The notes: generated from the letters alone by a model not told the origin. 64,000 bases of DNA from Achatina immaculata (GCA_009760885.1 CM019708.1:13678531-13742530); one strand, 5' to 3'; shown: positions 23,931 to 36,400, numbered from the stretch's first letter. Numbers and translations are program-made.

Positions 23931-24295
23931 ACGCCTTCATTATGTCAATCATTTGATACACATCTGCTCACAGACATATTTTACATTAGCTTTTTCTTTC
24001 TACGTACCGTCCGCTTTTTCTTCAAAACACATACAAGCCCAGGAGCTCATCCGTCGTTTCACCTGTAGTAAAGGTAAAGACGTGAGTTGTGAAGCAGCAT
24101 CAGTGCTCCACGGTCAAACTGCCTTGTCGGCAGTTGACCAGAAACTGCCAGCTAGTCTCGCCGTCAGCACCAACTCCGTAGCTAACGGCGTCATTCCTCT
24201 TCCTTCCCAGAGCGTCAACCTTGATGCACATTTTTCATTGAGGCTGAGTGAGGCCTGGGAGTTTCTCGCGAGCCACGGTCTGGCCCCTACTCATG

Positions 24296-24296
<1 letters not shown>
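23931..24296 (+). other. GC-richer island between satellite and AT array
   Basis: Open in one frame for about 120 codons with balanced composition (including DVSCEAASVLHGQTALSAVD). It lies between a satellite and an AT microsatellite. It may be an exon or an unrecognised element. Confidence 0.3.

Positions 24297-24350
<54 letters not shown>
24297..24350. repeat. AT dinucleotide array
   Basis: Uninterrupted AT run. Confidence 0.95.
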
Positions 24351-24355
<5 letters not shown>

Positions 24356-24597
24356 TACTTCTTTAATAAAAAAAAGAAATATTACTCATTTATAATTTTA
24401 AATATTACTTGTTGGCACTAATGCCGAAATCATCACTTTCTGTAAAAATAATAGAAATATATTTTTACCCCTAACTCACTGTAATAACTTTAATATTTTA
24501 AGGGAATTCAAGTTTTTGGGTTTGTTTTTTTCAATTCTCTCTTCGCTGAAATAAACTTTATATCAGCTTTGTTCTACGTAAAATATACAGGTTAATG

Positions 24598-24605
24598 GAA
24601 TATAT

Positions 24606-24650
<45 letters not shown>
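24598..24650. repeat. AT dinucleotide array
   Basis: AT run with one phase break near 24616. Confidence 0.95.
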
Positions 24651-24655
<5 letters not shown>

Positions 24656-24849
24656 CATTAGTGCTTTATTTAAGGGAGTTTATCTTTTTAAAAGTATTCA
24701 ATTTCAGAATGTCCACTGTACTTTTTTCTGTTAAGTCTGAATTTGAAAAATCATCATTTGAAAAAGCATTTATTTGGATATACAGGATTCCCTGGCTTGA
24801 CCAAACATGTTCCAGGGGCGTCTAAGATCTGACAGTGTAGGCTGAAAGT

Positions 24850-26220
24850 TAGGCAGAAGATGTGAGGCACAAGATGTGAGGTAGAAGACGTGAGGCACAA
24901 GATGTGAGGCAAAAGATGTGAGGCAGAAAATGTGAGGCACAAGGTGTGAGACAGAAGATGTGAGGCTGAAGATATGAGGTACAAGGTGTGAGGCAGGAGA
25001 TATGAGGCACAAGGTGTGAGGCAGAAGATGTGAGGCTGAAGATGTGAGGCAGAAAATGTGAGGCACAAGGTGTAAGACAGAAAATATGAGGCACAAGACG
25101 TGAGACAGAAGATGTCAGGCACAAGGTGTAAGACAGAAAATATGAGGCACAAGACGTGAGACAGAAGATGTGAAGCACAAGGTGTAAGACAGAAAATATG
25201 AGGCACAAGACGTGAGACAGAAGATGTCAGGCACAAGGTGTAAGACAGAAAATATGAGGCACAAGACGTGAGACAGAAGATGTGAAGCACAAGGTGTAAG
25301 ACAGAAAATAATGAGGCACAAGACGTGAGGCACAAGATGTGAGGCACAAGATGTGACGCAGAAAATGTGAGGCAGAAGATATGAGGTACAAGACGTGAGG
25401 TAGAAGATGTGAGGCAGAAGATATCAAGCAGAAAACGTGAGGCACAAGACGTGAGACAGAAAATATGAGGCACGAGACGTGAAGCAAAAGATATGAGGCA
25501 GAAGACGCGAGGCAGAAGATACGAGGCACAAGACGTGAGGCAGAAAATGAGGCATAAGACGTGAGGTAAAAGATATGAGGTAGAAAATGTGAGGCACAAG
25601 ACGTGAGGCAGAAAATGTGAGGCAGAAAAGGTGTGGCACAAGACGTGAGGCACAAGATATGAAGCAGAAAAGGTGAGGCACAAGACGTGAGGCAGAAGTT
25701 ATGACGCAGAAAATGTGATACAAAAGACGTGAGGCAGAAGAAATGAGGCAGAAGACGTAGGACAGAAGACGTGAGGCAGAAGATGTGAGATAGAAAACGT
25801 GAGGCAGAATATGTGAGGCACAAGACCTGAGGCAGAAGATATGAGGCAGAAAATGTGAAGCAGAAGATGTGAGACAGGAGACGTGAGGCAGAAGACGCGA
25901 GGCAGAGATGTGAAGCAGAAGATGTGAGGCACAGAACATGAGGCAGAAGATGTGAGGTAGAAGATGTGAGGTAGAAGATGTGAGGCAGAAGATGTGAGGC
26001 AGAATATGTGTGGCAGAAGATGTAAGGCAGAAGACATGAGGCAGACGATGTGAGGCAGAAGATGTGAAGTGAAAGATGTGAGGCGGAAGATGTGAGGCAG
26101 ATGACGTGAGGTAGAAGATGTGAGGCAGAAGACGTTAGGCAGAAGATGTGCGGCAGCAGATGTTGCGTAGAAGATGTGGGACAGAGTGTGTAGGGCATAA
26201 GACTAGAGGCAGAAGATGGT
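24850..26220 (+). repeat. 14-bp minisatellite with 56-bp higher-order units
   Basis: The basic unit is GTGAGGCAGAAGAT. Between 25089 and 25370 the order of variants repeats every 56 bp (4 x 14), starting at 25089, 25145, 25201 and 25257. Long minus-strand frames (309 and 323 codons, Ser/His/Leu/Cys-rich) are by-products. Confidence 0.93.
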
Positions 26221-26229
26221 TCTAAGGAC

Positions 26230-27100
26230 TGGTATACCCGGAGGTAGTGTGGAGGATACGCTCTCCACTCGAATTAAATGTCTCCAAGGCGTGCGTCTCA
26301 AATAGCCTCTGACAGTCAAGTCCAGCTTCTGGCCTTCTCGTGGCGGAAATGTTCAAACTGACAAGAGAAGGGCCCAAGACGAATATCTGGCGCCTGAAAA
26401 CCAAACGTTTCGGGTAGATGAGAGTCTTATTTGGTAGCTCATCCGAGAGTAGGAAAACTCTGATTTAAAACCCGCTGCTGGTGAGATTCTTCAGCTGTGG
26501 GACTCCTCCCGAAAGATGCGAATGGGGTTGCCTTGCAGCGCCACCGTGGAAAAGGTGACAGAAAGGATTAAGTGAAGTAATCAGTAGTCTCGAGGTCAGG
26601 ACTGCTCAAATCACGGCACCTCTGCTCTGGAGGTCGGCCACGTCCTATGTGCACCCATACCGGGCTGATTGCCTGAACCGGCTTAACCCAGGGGTTAAAC
26701 TAAGACACTACTGGCGAGATTCTTCGTCTGCAATGCGTGTGGTGAAACTCCTCCCGGCCAATGAAGAAAATACGATTAGGGTTGCCGAGCGGCACCGCTG
26801 TGAAAAGGTGATGGAAAGGATAAAGAGAAGATTAATCGGTATGTCCAGTAATCTCGCGACGAGAAATACTCATACCACGGCACATCTGATCTAGAGGCCG
26901 GCCACGTTCTACTGGTGAAATATGCCTAAACCGGCTTACACCAGAGGTGAAACTTGATAACTACTCATGTCATGGTACCTCCGCTCTAGAAGCCGAACAC
27001 GTCCTAAATGCGCCCATAGTGGGATAATTCGCCTAAACCGTCTTAACCCAAGGGTGAAACCTACTAGTGGCGAGGATTCGTCCTTCTGAACAAAAGCTCC
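26230..27100 (+). repeat. GC-richer dispersed repeat with internal duplications
   Basis: Blocks recur within the stretch: GGCGAGATTCTTC-type near 26483, 26716 and 27072; a GGTCGGCCACGTCC-type near 26630, 26897 and 26990; and a CCGGCTTAACCCAGGGGT-type near 26677, 26929 and 27035. It sits next to the 14-bp array. The family is not recognised. Confidence 0.6.
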
Positions 27101-27269
27101 GTCCTGGTCACAACTAGGAAAGGTAGCGGCCACGATCACAAAACGCTGAAGTCTGAGACACTGGACTAGTGTAGTCTAGGCAACCACTTTTTACCCCCAA
27201 AACACGCCGAGGTTTTCCAGTGAGAAAGTCCAATTCTAGATTAAACTGGTGCAACGAAAACCACGGTAT

Positions 27270-27478
27270 CACGCAATCCTACTTCTGCTACCCATCAAGA
27301 ACACAGGCCCAAGCCCCGAGATACTCTGAACCTCATGTGGTCCTCTCAGTGATCTCTTGTGGCCCTCCCGGGGACGACAGGAGGACCACAGGACCAATCA
27401 AGGACCACAGGAGTAAATTCAGTAGGATCACGCTGCGATCTTGGTAGTAGAAGCGAATGAAGAAGAAGAAGAAGAAGA
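27270..27478 (+). mobile_element. Second copy of the GAA-tailed SINE-like element
   Basis: Aligns with 12355-12512 through AAGCCCCGAGATACTCTGA, AGGATCACG, GCGATCTTGGTAG and a long GAA tail. It has an internal duplication around AGGACCACAGGA. Confidence 0.72.
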
Positions 27479-27479
27479 G

Positions 27480-28740
27480 GCAGAAGATGTGGGGCGAAGA
27501 TAAAAGGTAGAAGACGTGGATCTGCCGAGGAAAGCTAATGTGGCCTTTATCATGAGACTGCGCATTCTAGATTTGCCATGATCTGCTCTCGACAGAAGAA
27601 GAAGAAGAAGAAGCAGAAGAAGAAGAAAAAGAGACAGTTTATGCTTTTGCCCCGTACTTATTTTGAAGATCGTTTATCTAAAACAATGTCACCTTATGTA
27701 TACAGTCCTCTAAAACAAGCAGTTTTAGTCTTCTCTTTCACGATTCTGTTTGAACGTTAAAAAAAAAAAGAATACAAATAAATTTTAACGTAAGAAGTTG
27801 TATAGATTTTACAAGTCTCTGCTTCCACGTAACAAATACAATAAAAATAAAGTCAGCCCAGAACTTGAATTGTCCAGACTCGCCCACCTTCTTGAACCCC
27901 CGCATTGGCTTCACAGTTTACTCCACAGAGACTTAACAGCATCATTTTGTAAGCTGTTCATCCCAGAAAGTCACCGCGTGTAAAGTGCTTCGCTGAGTAT
28001 TTCTTACGTCACAGATTTCCTTCTGTTGTTCTATGAGGATGTTCAACAGTTCAACAAGTGTACACACAAAAAAAAAAACGCATTAAAGGCAATTCGCTGT
28101 TTGTCCGGGGTGTGTATCCCACATAGGTCCCAAATTGTGTCCCAAGACGGACTCCGAAAGACCCCAAATATTCTCTTTTTTTTTTTTCAGGAGTGTCTCT
28201 CTTAGCATTGTCCACTCTCCAGATGAGAACTAACTTTCTTGGCTTTGTAAGCAACGGGCGACTTCTGTTGCAAAAAAAATGGCGTTTGTCTTACTTTTGC
28301 AGGCTTTCTTGTTCAAATGCCGAAGATTACAATTCGATTAGGAGTTGCAGACGAAGGGAGAACGCCCATAAATGCAGACTTTAAATTCTACGAGCGTAGA
28401 CGATTGTTGTAACCCAACAACGCATGCAACCCATGCGCGGAAGATTTAGTCCCCGGAGCGTAGAGATACAAGCCCTGTCTGGAGAGACAATTCGTCTTTA
28501 TCTTGGCTTTCTTTTTCGCTTTGTTGGCCTGATGTTGTTTATTAAATAATGTAAAATATTCTAATAGCATAATTTCTTTTTGTTTCACCTGCTTTGTTTG
28601 ACGAATCGTATCTTGAATCGCTCGCGGGATTGGAACCACGTTAAGACACGTTGTTTTGCGCTTAGGCAAGATTAGCGTTCCCCACCCCCATACCCTTACA
28701 CCCCCTCCCCACAATATTCCTATAATAATACATGAATGAA
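27480..28740. other. Unique stretch, no gene recognised
   Basis: A GAA run at 27595-27640. A minus-strand 146-codon frame (28388-28828) runs into the 53-bp repeat and is not convincing. A strong acceptor-like T-run plus CAG lies near 28190. Confidence 0.45.
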
Positions 28741-28902
28741 TGGCTAAACATCTTGGCTTACCCGCCTCTGACAATGTTACAACACAGCAACGAATGGCTA
28801 AACATCTTGGCTTACCTGCCCCTGACAATGTTACACACAGAAATTATTGGCTAAACATCTTGGCTTACCCGCCCCTGACAATGTTACACACAGAAATGAG
28901 TG
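28741..28902 (+). repeat. 53-54-bp repeat, 3 copies
   Basis: Units contain TGGCTAAACATCTTGGCTTA and CCTGACAATGTTACA, starting at 28741, 28795 and 28848. Confidence 0.88.
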
Positions 28903-29116
28903 GCCATTTAACCTAGAGAACGGCCAGGGAGACCGAGATTTTAACTCCCCTTGCCTTCGCCCTCACGGGAAACATTAAATTATTTAAAATAATCTTCACA
29001 TTTTCTATACTTTATGCATGTAATATCACTTAATTGTTTGCATTCAGTGAACTATGCATGCCCTGTATTACTTTATTCATTTTACATATTCTTTCGTTAC
29101 AGATATCGCTGTATTC

Positions 29117-29159
<43 letters not shown>

Positions 29160-29769
29160 TAAAGCAGGGAATTCCCTGAGAGTTGGGGTAGAATTTCAGG
29201 GTTTCATGGTGGGGGTGTAATTTTGAGCACCGGTTGACAGACTCATGTGGCGCATTATTTGAAATGAAGCTTTGAGTCAAGACAAATTTATGAGGGGGTG
29301 GGGGGATAACATTCTGATATATGGCGGAAAGAAATAGAATGGAGAGTAAAAATAATAATAAAAGAAACAGAGCGTGCGATAAGATTAGAAGGAGTCAAAG
29401 GTCCTCTGGCGTCTTTCCATCTAGATTTAGATATTACGTCGGATTAGATGGCGTGATCTAGAGAAGACATCTGATTGGTCAGTTGGTTACTTTGACCTAA
29501 TAACGCTGAGACATGATTGTCGGATTGTCGTCATAACTCATAAACGTTAATTCATCTTCAGGGATGCTATACCTCAGCACCAAACAATCCTCCCACACAT
29601 CCCTCCCCTGCGGGCAGTGAGAAACTTGTATGCATGCTGCAACTTGGAAGAATTTATTTTTGGCATAAATTTTGACATGTGCTTTAATTATGATAAAATT
29701 TTGTTGGCAAGTGCCGGAACATGGCTTCTGCAGTATTCTAGTTAGGTTTGTATTGTTAATATTCTGACA
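28903..29769. other. Non-coding, no gene recognised
   Basis: Contains the AT array at 29119. Nothing else recognised. Confidence 0.5.
29119..29156. repeat. AT dinucleotide array
   Basis: Uninterrupted AT run. Confidence 0.95.
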
Positions 29770-29965
29770 TCTTACATCCTTCCCGTGCCGCTAAACGTCA
29801 CATAAGGGCCCGCATGGCAGTTCTTCAAGATTTCCTGTCTTCGGCGAGTTTTTCAATCTCATCAAGGGATGTTATGCCCACTGAAATGGCCTCTCTTAAC
29901 AATGTCCTCTTTAGAGTTTCGCGTGGTCAACCTCTTTTTCTTCGGGATGCAGTTAAAAGAAACTG
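29770..29965 (-). mobile_element. LINE-B extreme 3' fragment
   Basis: The minus strand encodes the KKRGRPRETLKRTLLREAISVGITSLDEIEKLAEDRK-type end of LINE-B followed by the CGGCACGGGAAGGATGTAAG terminus seen at 12870-12895. Confidence 0.75.
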
Positions 29966-30134
29966 GCTAAAGTTTTTACACTGTTTGGGAGGCGTGGCCA
30001 ATGCTTTCACTAACATTACCTGAAAGTTTGTCCACCTTCGACTTCTAAAACCCATTGGAAAGCCTGTGTTCTCCTTCTTATATCGTCACCGAACACTTAC
30101 CGGGCATTTTCTAATTCTCTACCGCCCTTCTTAT

Positions 30135-30508
30135 GGAGCTTAAATAAAATGTGCCATTCATACGTCCAGTTCTTTCTTTATGGAGCTTAAATAAAATGTG
30201 CCATTCATACGTCCAGTTCTTTCTTTATGGAGCTTAAATAAAATGTGCCATTCATACGTCCAGTTTTTTCTTTATGGAGCTTAAATAAAATATGCCATTC
30301 ATACGTCCAGTTCTTTCTTTATGGAGCTTAAATAAAATGTGCCATTCATACGTCCAGTTCTTTCTTTATGGAGCTTAAATAAAATGTGCCATTCATACGT
30401 CCAGTTCTTTCTTTATGGAGCTTAAATAAAATATGCCATTCATACGTCCAGTTCTTTCTTTATGGAGCTTAAATAAAATGTGCCATTCATACGTCCAGTT
30501 CTTTCAGA
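30135..30508 (+). repeat. 47-bp minisatellite, 8 copies
   Basis: Units start every 47 bp from 30135 and contain GGAGCTTAAATAAAATGTGC. Each includes an AATAAA hexamer. Confidence 0.93.
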
Positions 30509-30509
30509 G

Positions 30510-31645
30510 CTTCAATTTTTTTTATTAGCGAAAAAAGCAGGCATTATATTGCAGGACTTAGTGACAGTGTATTAAAATAAGACATAGAAATGACCAACTT
30601 TTGCGCTGAAACTATCAAATATAAATAGAAATGTATAATACCAGTATCCGCCATGTTCCAAGACGAACATTTGAAGTGATAAGATTGCTTCGGGAATTTT
30701 GTGATAGGCCCTCATAAACTGTTGTTATTATCATCAGCATCATCATCATGTGTTGTCCCCCGGCAATGACCCTCAAGCTTGCTGTCTCCTTTTTTTTTCC
30801 ACAGTACGCCCTGTAGGGCTGAACCTAGTCCACCTCCTCATGAAGTCCATCTCTTCTATTTCAACGACTTCCTCTTGCCCTGTTTCTTTCAACTTCTCAT
30901 CACAATAACAGACACAATCCTCTTATAAATTAGTAGGAAATCTGATGAGAAAAGAACAAGAAAGCACCAAAGGTGACTGCACGTGAACATCATTAAGACA
31001 CCGAACTGTAGCAGCCTGGCAGGTGCGTTGTGAAGCCAAGAGACCAAACAAGTTGGAGACTTACGGGGGTGGGGGGGGGCACCTTCGCTGAGAACATATG
31101 GACGGGTTGGACACGAAAGACCAGCCTAAATTCGAAGTGAAACCTTTCGAGGATCACAGTTAAGGTAAATTAATAAAAACAAAAAAAGTTTGAAAACCCA
31201 AAAACTGTGAAACTTGAGCACTGGTTAAAAATGGCAAGACGAAGACATTGAGAAAGCAATAAACATCTGTGCTTGCCATCTTGCACGCCTGCGCCATGTC
31301 TCTTACACGATCTGAGACGCGCCTTTTGATTTAACGTGATACCCGCCTGACATCTGCCAAATCAATGGTTATATTATTTCGTTACAATTTTCGCCAGAAG
31401 CCTGTTCCAAGTTTTTAACATAGGACATAGGAAGGAGATACAAAGGGGTAAAATAATGAAGTTAATGGAAGGTCGAGGTCGATACACAGACCCGGCAACC
31501 TAGGTCGATCGAGCGAGTGATAAACCTGGTTCATCAAAGTCAATGACAGGTGAATATCAAGAGGAAACAGGGGCAAAGTGAGCAGCGTGTCCTGTAGCTT
31601 CATGTCTGGAAACTATAAACTGAAAACAACAGGTCACAATATCAG
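30510..31645. other. Unique stretch, no gene recognised
   Basis: G-run near 31066-31079. Short frames only. Confidence 0.5.
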
Positions 31646-33315
31646 CAAACACAGTGATACAGTGCTGACACACTGATGATACAGTGATACATTTCTGACA
31701 CACTGATGATATAGTGATACATTTCTGACACACTGATGATACAGTGATACATTTCTGACACACTGATGATATAGTGAGACATTTCTGACACACTGATGAT
31801 ATAGTGATACATTTCTGACACACTGATGATACAGTGATACAGTGCTGACACACTGATAATACAGTGATACAGTGCTGACACAGTGACGATACAGTGAGAC
31901 ACTCCTGAAACAGTGATGATACAATGATACAGTGCTGACACAGTGATGATACAATGATACAGTGCTGACACAGTGATGATACAGTGATACAGTCCTGACC
32001 CACTGATGATACAATGATACAGTGCTGACACAGTGATGATACAGTGCTGACACAGTGATGATACAGTGCTGACACAGTGATGATATAGTGAGACACTCCT
32101 GACATAGTGATGATACAATAATACAGTGCTTACACAGTGATGATACAGTTAGACAGTCCTGACACAGTGATGATACAATGATACAGTGCTGACACAGTGA
32201 TGATACAGTGCTGATACAGTGATGATATAGTGAGACACTCCTGACACAGTGATGATACAATGATACAGTGCTGACACAGTGATGATACAATTACACAGTG
32301 ATGATACAATGATACAGCCCTGACACAGTGATGATACAGTGCTGACACAGTGATGATACAGTGAGACACTCCTGACATATTGATGATACAATGATACAGT
32401 GCTGACACACTGATGATACAGTGATATAGTGCTGGCACAGTGATGATACAATGATACAGTCCTGACACAGTGATGATACAGTAATACAGTCCTGACCCAG
32501 TGATGATACAATGATACAGTGCTGACACAGTGATGATACAGTGCTGACACAGTGATGATATAGTGAGACACTCCTGACACAGTGATGACACAATGATACA
32601 GTGCTGACACAGTGATGATACAATGATAAAGTCATGATACAGTGATATAGTCCTGACACAGAGATGATACAATGACACAGTGCTGACACAGTGATGATAC
32701 AGTGCTGAAACAGTGATGATACAGTGAGACACTCCTGACATAGTGATGATACAATGATACAGTGCTGACACAGTGATGATACAGTTACACAGTCATGACA
32801 CAGTGATGATACAATGATACAGTGCTGACACAGTGATGATACAGTGCTGACACAGTGATGCTACAGTGAGACACTCCTGACACATTGATAATACAATGAT
32901 ACAGTGCTGACACACTGATGATACAGTGATATAGTGCTGACACAGTGATGATACAATGATACAGTGCTGACATAGTGATGACAGAATGATACAGTCCTGA
33001 CACAGTGATGATACAGTAATACAGTCCTGACACAGTGATGATACAGTGATACAGTGCTGACACACTGATGATACAGTGCTGACACACTGATGATACAGTG
33101 AGACACTCCTGACACAGTGATGATACAATGATACAGTGCTGACACACTGATGATACAGTTACACAGTCCTGACACAGTGATGATACAATGATACAGTGCT
33201 GACACAGTAATGATACAGTTACACAGTCCTGACACAGTGACGATACAGTGATGTAATGTTGACACAATGATGCAGTGCTGACACAGTGATATACAGTGCT
33301 GACAAAGTGATGAGA
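31646..33315 (-). repeat. 30-bp minisatellite, ~1.7 kb
   Basis: Units contain CAGTGATGATACAATGATAC followed by AGTGCTGACA, with many 10-bp step variants. The period is divisible by three, so several long frames stay open (for example 218 codons). It adjoins a LINE fragment at 33316. Confidence 0.93.
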
Positions 33316-33665
33316 TGCTGATAGCAGAAGCTTAGAGCGGTCTGCAGAAACTAATCAACAAAGTTATCAAAGATTCAATGAAAGAAGCTTACAGATAAAC
33401 TGCAATAGATAGAAACAAAGATTTAATTAACAACACATTTACACCAGCGTTTTGTTGCCAATGCCAAACATGGCCACTAACCAAGAAATAGCAAAACAAA
33501 TTATCTACACGAGAAAAAGAGATGCCTAATAAAAGCAGCAAAATGTCACTAGGATGGACAAAATAAGAAATGACGACAAAAGACAACTGGTAAGAACCAC
33601 ACCATGTCTACAATATAAAGAGAAACAAAGAATTAAGTGTTTTGGCCACTTAATGAGAATGATAC
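33316..33665 (+). mobile_element. LINE fragment after the RT core
   Basis: Translated pieces read LQKLINKVIKDS, CQTWPLTKK and MDKIRNDDKRQLVRTTPCLQYKEKQRIKCFGHLMRM, matching the region of a LINE from after YADD to the finger-like domain. Stops and frameshifts are present. It begins exactly where the 30-bp minisatellite ends. Confidence 0.7.
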
Positions 33666-34074
33666 ATATATCGATTTTACTTACAATACATTTCCTTCTT
33701 CACTTGAACTATTTTCTTGAACAAATATCACCAACATTTCTATTCTCGCATACAATGTTGTTACAAAAAAAATTCTGTTTTACTATGATTTTTTTATGTC
33801 GTCAGTGACGAAGTAGCTCCTGCATGATATAAAAACACGGTAATTAAATTAAGCCAGACAAAAATGTTGCTGCAAGAGAACACTCAGTGAGACAACACTT
33901 TCCATTTTTACAGTTCATTATCGTTACTTCTCGCTGCTGAAGCGTGTGTTTTTTTTCCCTCTGTAACTATACTCTCTCCATTATTCCGTATCTTAAATAT
34001 CCCTCCGCCAGACTGTCTCATACCTTGTTGCTGGGACTTGCTGGTCAAATTGCGTAAGAAAATGGAAAATAAAA

Positions 34075-34557
34075 TTAACTCTTTCACAACAGAAGATAAA
34101 AAAAAAAAGTCCCGGAGTTCACCCAGCCTCTAAAAATGAATACCATAGAAATCTGGGAAGGTAAAGCGGCCAGGCGTGATACTGGCACATCAAACTTTCA
34201 TGTGCCGAAAAGTCATGGAAAATACGGGCCTAACACCATATTCCCCAATATACCTTAGTGGCATGGAGACGGGTATTTTATTATTTTTTTTCTGTGTTAC
34301 TACACAGTATCACTGGTAATGTTGATATATCTTCCTATACCTAGACGAATCGATGACCAGGGCGCTATTTAAGCCGTCTAAATGCAGTTAAAAACAGCAC
34401 ATTTCTGATGCATCTCATATTTTTAAGCTACAGAGTAGCTTCCTTTTCCCAAAATTATCATAAAAAATTATTCCCGATACGAATATAAATTAACTCAGGA
34501 CTAAAACGGTTATCTTATCTTATGTAAGATAAGATAACCATTTTACTCCTGAGTTAA
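34075..34557. mobile_element. TTAA-bounded MITE (piggyBac-like), with nested SINE
   Basis: Starts TTAACTCTTTC at 34075 and ends CTGAGTTAA near 34557. The body from 34320 (CAGTTAAAAACAGCACATTT, TACAGAGTAGCTTCC) matches the MITE at 53402-53632. The TTAA ends suggest the piggyBac superfamily, but there is no transposase. Confidence 0.5.
34100..34297 (+). mobile_element. SINE body, head missing, inside a TTAA MITE
   Basis: Carries the core AAGCGGCCAGGCGTGATACTGG and the tail, but begins after an A-run in the middle of the SINE. It sits between TTAACTCTTTC at 34075 and the rest of a MITE body after 34297. Confidence 0.72.
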
Positions 34558-34558
34558 T
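34489..34558. repeat. Near-perfect 34-bp palindrome
   Basis: Arms 34489-34522 and 34525-34558 match at 32 of 34 positions around a 2-bp spacer. Further copies of the arm (ACTCCTGAGTTAAT near 34576; TTAACTCAGGAGTAAAATGG at 34636) flank it, so these are probably stacked MITE ends. Confidence 0.8.
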
Positions 34559-34734
34559 TTAATTCTGAATTAATTTACTCCTGAGTTAATCTCTCAAACA
34601 TGGTGTAGTTCTTACCACTTGTCATTGAATATAAATTAACTCAGGAGTAAAATGGTTAAGGCCCTTGAAAATAGGAATACATAAGAATAGAGTGGATTCC
34701 ACGAACAAAAATGTGAAAACAAGTAAGAAAAATA

Positions 34735-35160
34735 ATGAACAAGACAATGAACAACAAGGGGGAAACAAGTAATGCAAATAATGAACAACGGGACATTGAA
34801 CAACAAGGGGGAAACAAGTAATACAAATAATGAGCAACGGGACATTGAACAACAAGGGGGAAACAAGTAATACAAATAATGAGCAACGGGACATTGAACA
34901 ACAAGGGGGAAACAAGTAATACAAATAATGAACAACGGGACATTGAACAACAAGGACAAGGAACAACAAGACAATGAACAACAAGGGGGAAACAAGTAAT
35001 ACAAATAATGAACAACGGGACATTGAACAACAGGACAAGGAACAACAAGACAATGAACAACCAGAAAATGAATAACCAGACAATGAACAACCAGACAATG
35101 AACAACAAGACAATGAAGAACCAGACAATGAACAACAGGACAATGAACAACCAGACAGGT
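34735..35160 (+). repeat. 49-bp minisatellite changing to ~17-bp units
   Basis: The 49-bp unit contains AACGGGACATTGAACAACAA. From about 35035 shorter units (AATGAACAACCAGAC) take over, which are sub-units of the longer one. Confidence 0.88.
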
Positions 35161-35470
35161 AAACATTTTAGCTACGTCATGAAATATCATGCAATAATGA
35201 AAACCATCCTGGAGAGAATGTTTAAAGAAAAAAAAAGAGAATAGCAACGATGTAGATGGTTGAAAAAGATGAAAAGATTAGCCGCATTCAATTTGGTGGA
35301 GCGCACCTTGAAACCAAGAAACAGAACAAGATGAACGGTCATTATAGTCAATCTGTCCTCGAGAACCGCCACAGGATGATGATGAACATTCGTCACCAGC
35401 GTCCTAATATACACACACATTTACACATTTTACAAGTTACAATCTAATTCTGCATGATCTATGCTAATAA

Positions 35471-36104
35471 TAGGCTCTCTCTCTGTCTCTCTCTGGGTCC
35501 TCTCTCTCTCCCTGTCTCTCTCTGGGTCCTCTCTCTGGGTCCTCTCTCTGTCTCTATCTCCTCTCTCTCTATCTCTCTCTCTGTCTCCTCTCTCTCCCTG
35601 TCACTCTCTGGGTCCTCTCTCCCTGTCTCTCTCTGTCTCCTCTCTCTCTCCCTGTCTCTCTCTGTCTCCTCTCCTCTCCTCTGTCTCCTCTCTCTCTCTG
35701 TCTCCTCTCTGTCTCCTCTCTCTCTGTCTCTCTCTGTCTCCTCTCTCTCTCCCTGTCTCTCTCTGTCTCTGTCTCCTCTCTCTCTGTCTCTCTCCTCTCT
35801 CTCTGTCTCTCTCTGGGTCCTCTCTCTCCCTGTCTCTCTCGCTCTCCTCTCTCTCTGTCTCCTCTCTCTCTCCGTCTCTCTCTGTCTCCTCTCTCTCTCT
35901 GTCTGTCTCCTCTCTCTCCCTGTCTCTCTCTGTCTCCTCTCTCTCTGTCTCTCTCTGTCTCCTCTCTCTCTGTCTCTCTTTCTGTCTCCTCTCTCTCTGT
36001 CTCCTCTCTCTGTCTCTCTCTGTCTCCTCTCTCTCTCTGTCTCCTCTCTCTCTGTCTCTCTGTCTCCTCTCTCTCTGTCTCTCTCTGTCTCTCTGGTCCA
36101 TGCC
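35471..36104 (+). repeat. 630-bp polypyrimidine array
   Basis: CT-rich repeats such as TCTCTCTGTCTCCTCTC, almost purine-free on the plus strand apart from G. It abuts a LINE fragment. Confidence 0.95.
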
Positions 36105-36400
36105 AGTCAGGTGTTGGTCTTTATTGATTTCCACAACCACCTGTCCTTTGTTCTTTCTATAACCTGTGTTTTTTTGGTCTGTTCTCTGTGCCACTCCTTT
36201 AGTCCGATAAGTATCTTGCTTCTTTGGTCTTCCTCTGTCCCTCTTCCCCTTCAGCTTTTCTGTTGTCATTAAGTGTTCCAGCCCTAAAACATGCCCTACA
36301 AATCTGGACTGTCATGCTCTGAATTTTGCTATAAGTTTCTCTCTTTTGCCCAACTTTACTCAGAATCTCTTCATTTGTTTTCTTGGCACACAAGTTGTTC
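36105..36400 (-). mobile_element. LINE C-terminal fragment next to polypurine array
   Basis: The minus strand contains TNEEILSKVGQKRE, then KGKRDRGRPKKQ, the basic tail found in several LINEs here. Its 3' side merges with the 630-bp CT/GA array at 35471-36104. Confidence 0.65.

Noticed and set aside
24754..26198. Minus-strand frames of 309 and 323 codons rich in Ser, His, Leu and Cys
   Set aside because: Encoded by the 14-bp array; other frames are equally open.
29430..29460. Second CTCF-like motif (TTAGATGGCGTGAT)
   Set aside because: Lacks the leading CCAC.
31557..33267. Large frames with SVSLYHHCVSTVS-type repeats
   Set aside because: By-product of the 30-bp array; several frames are open at once.
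34622..35247. Minus-strand Cys/Ser/Leu frames resembling membrane proteins
   Set aside because: The 49-bp minisatellite gives hydrophobic repeats in three frames.
35454..36272. 272-codon Ser/Leu frame and the opposite Arg/Glu frame
   Set aside because: CT/GA low-complexity array.
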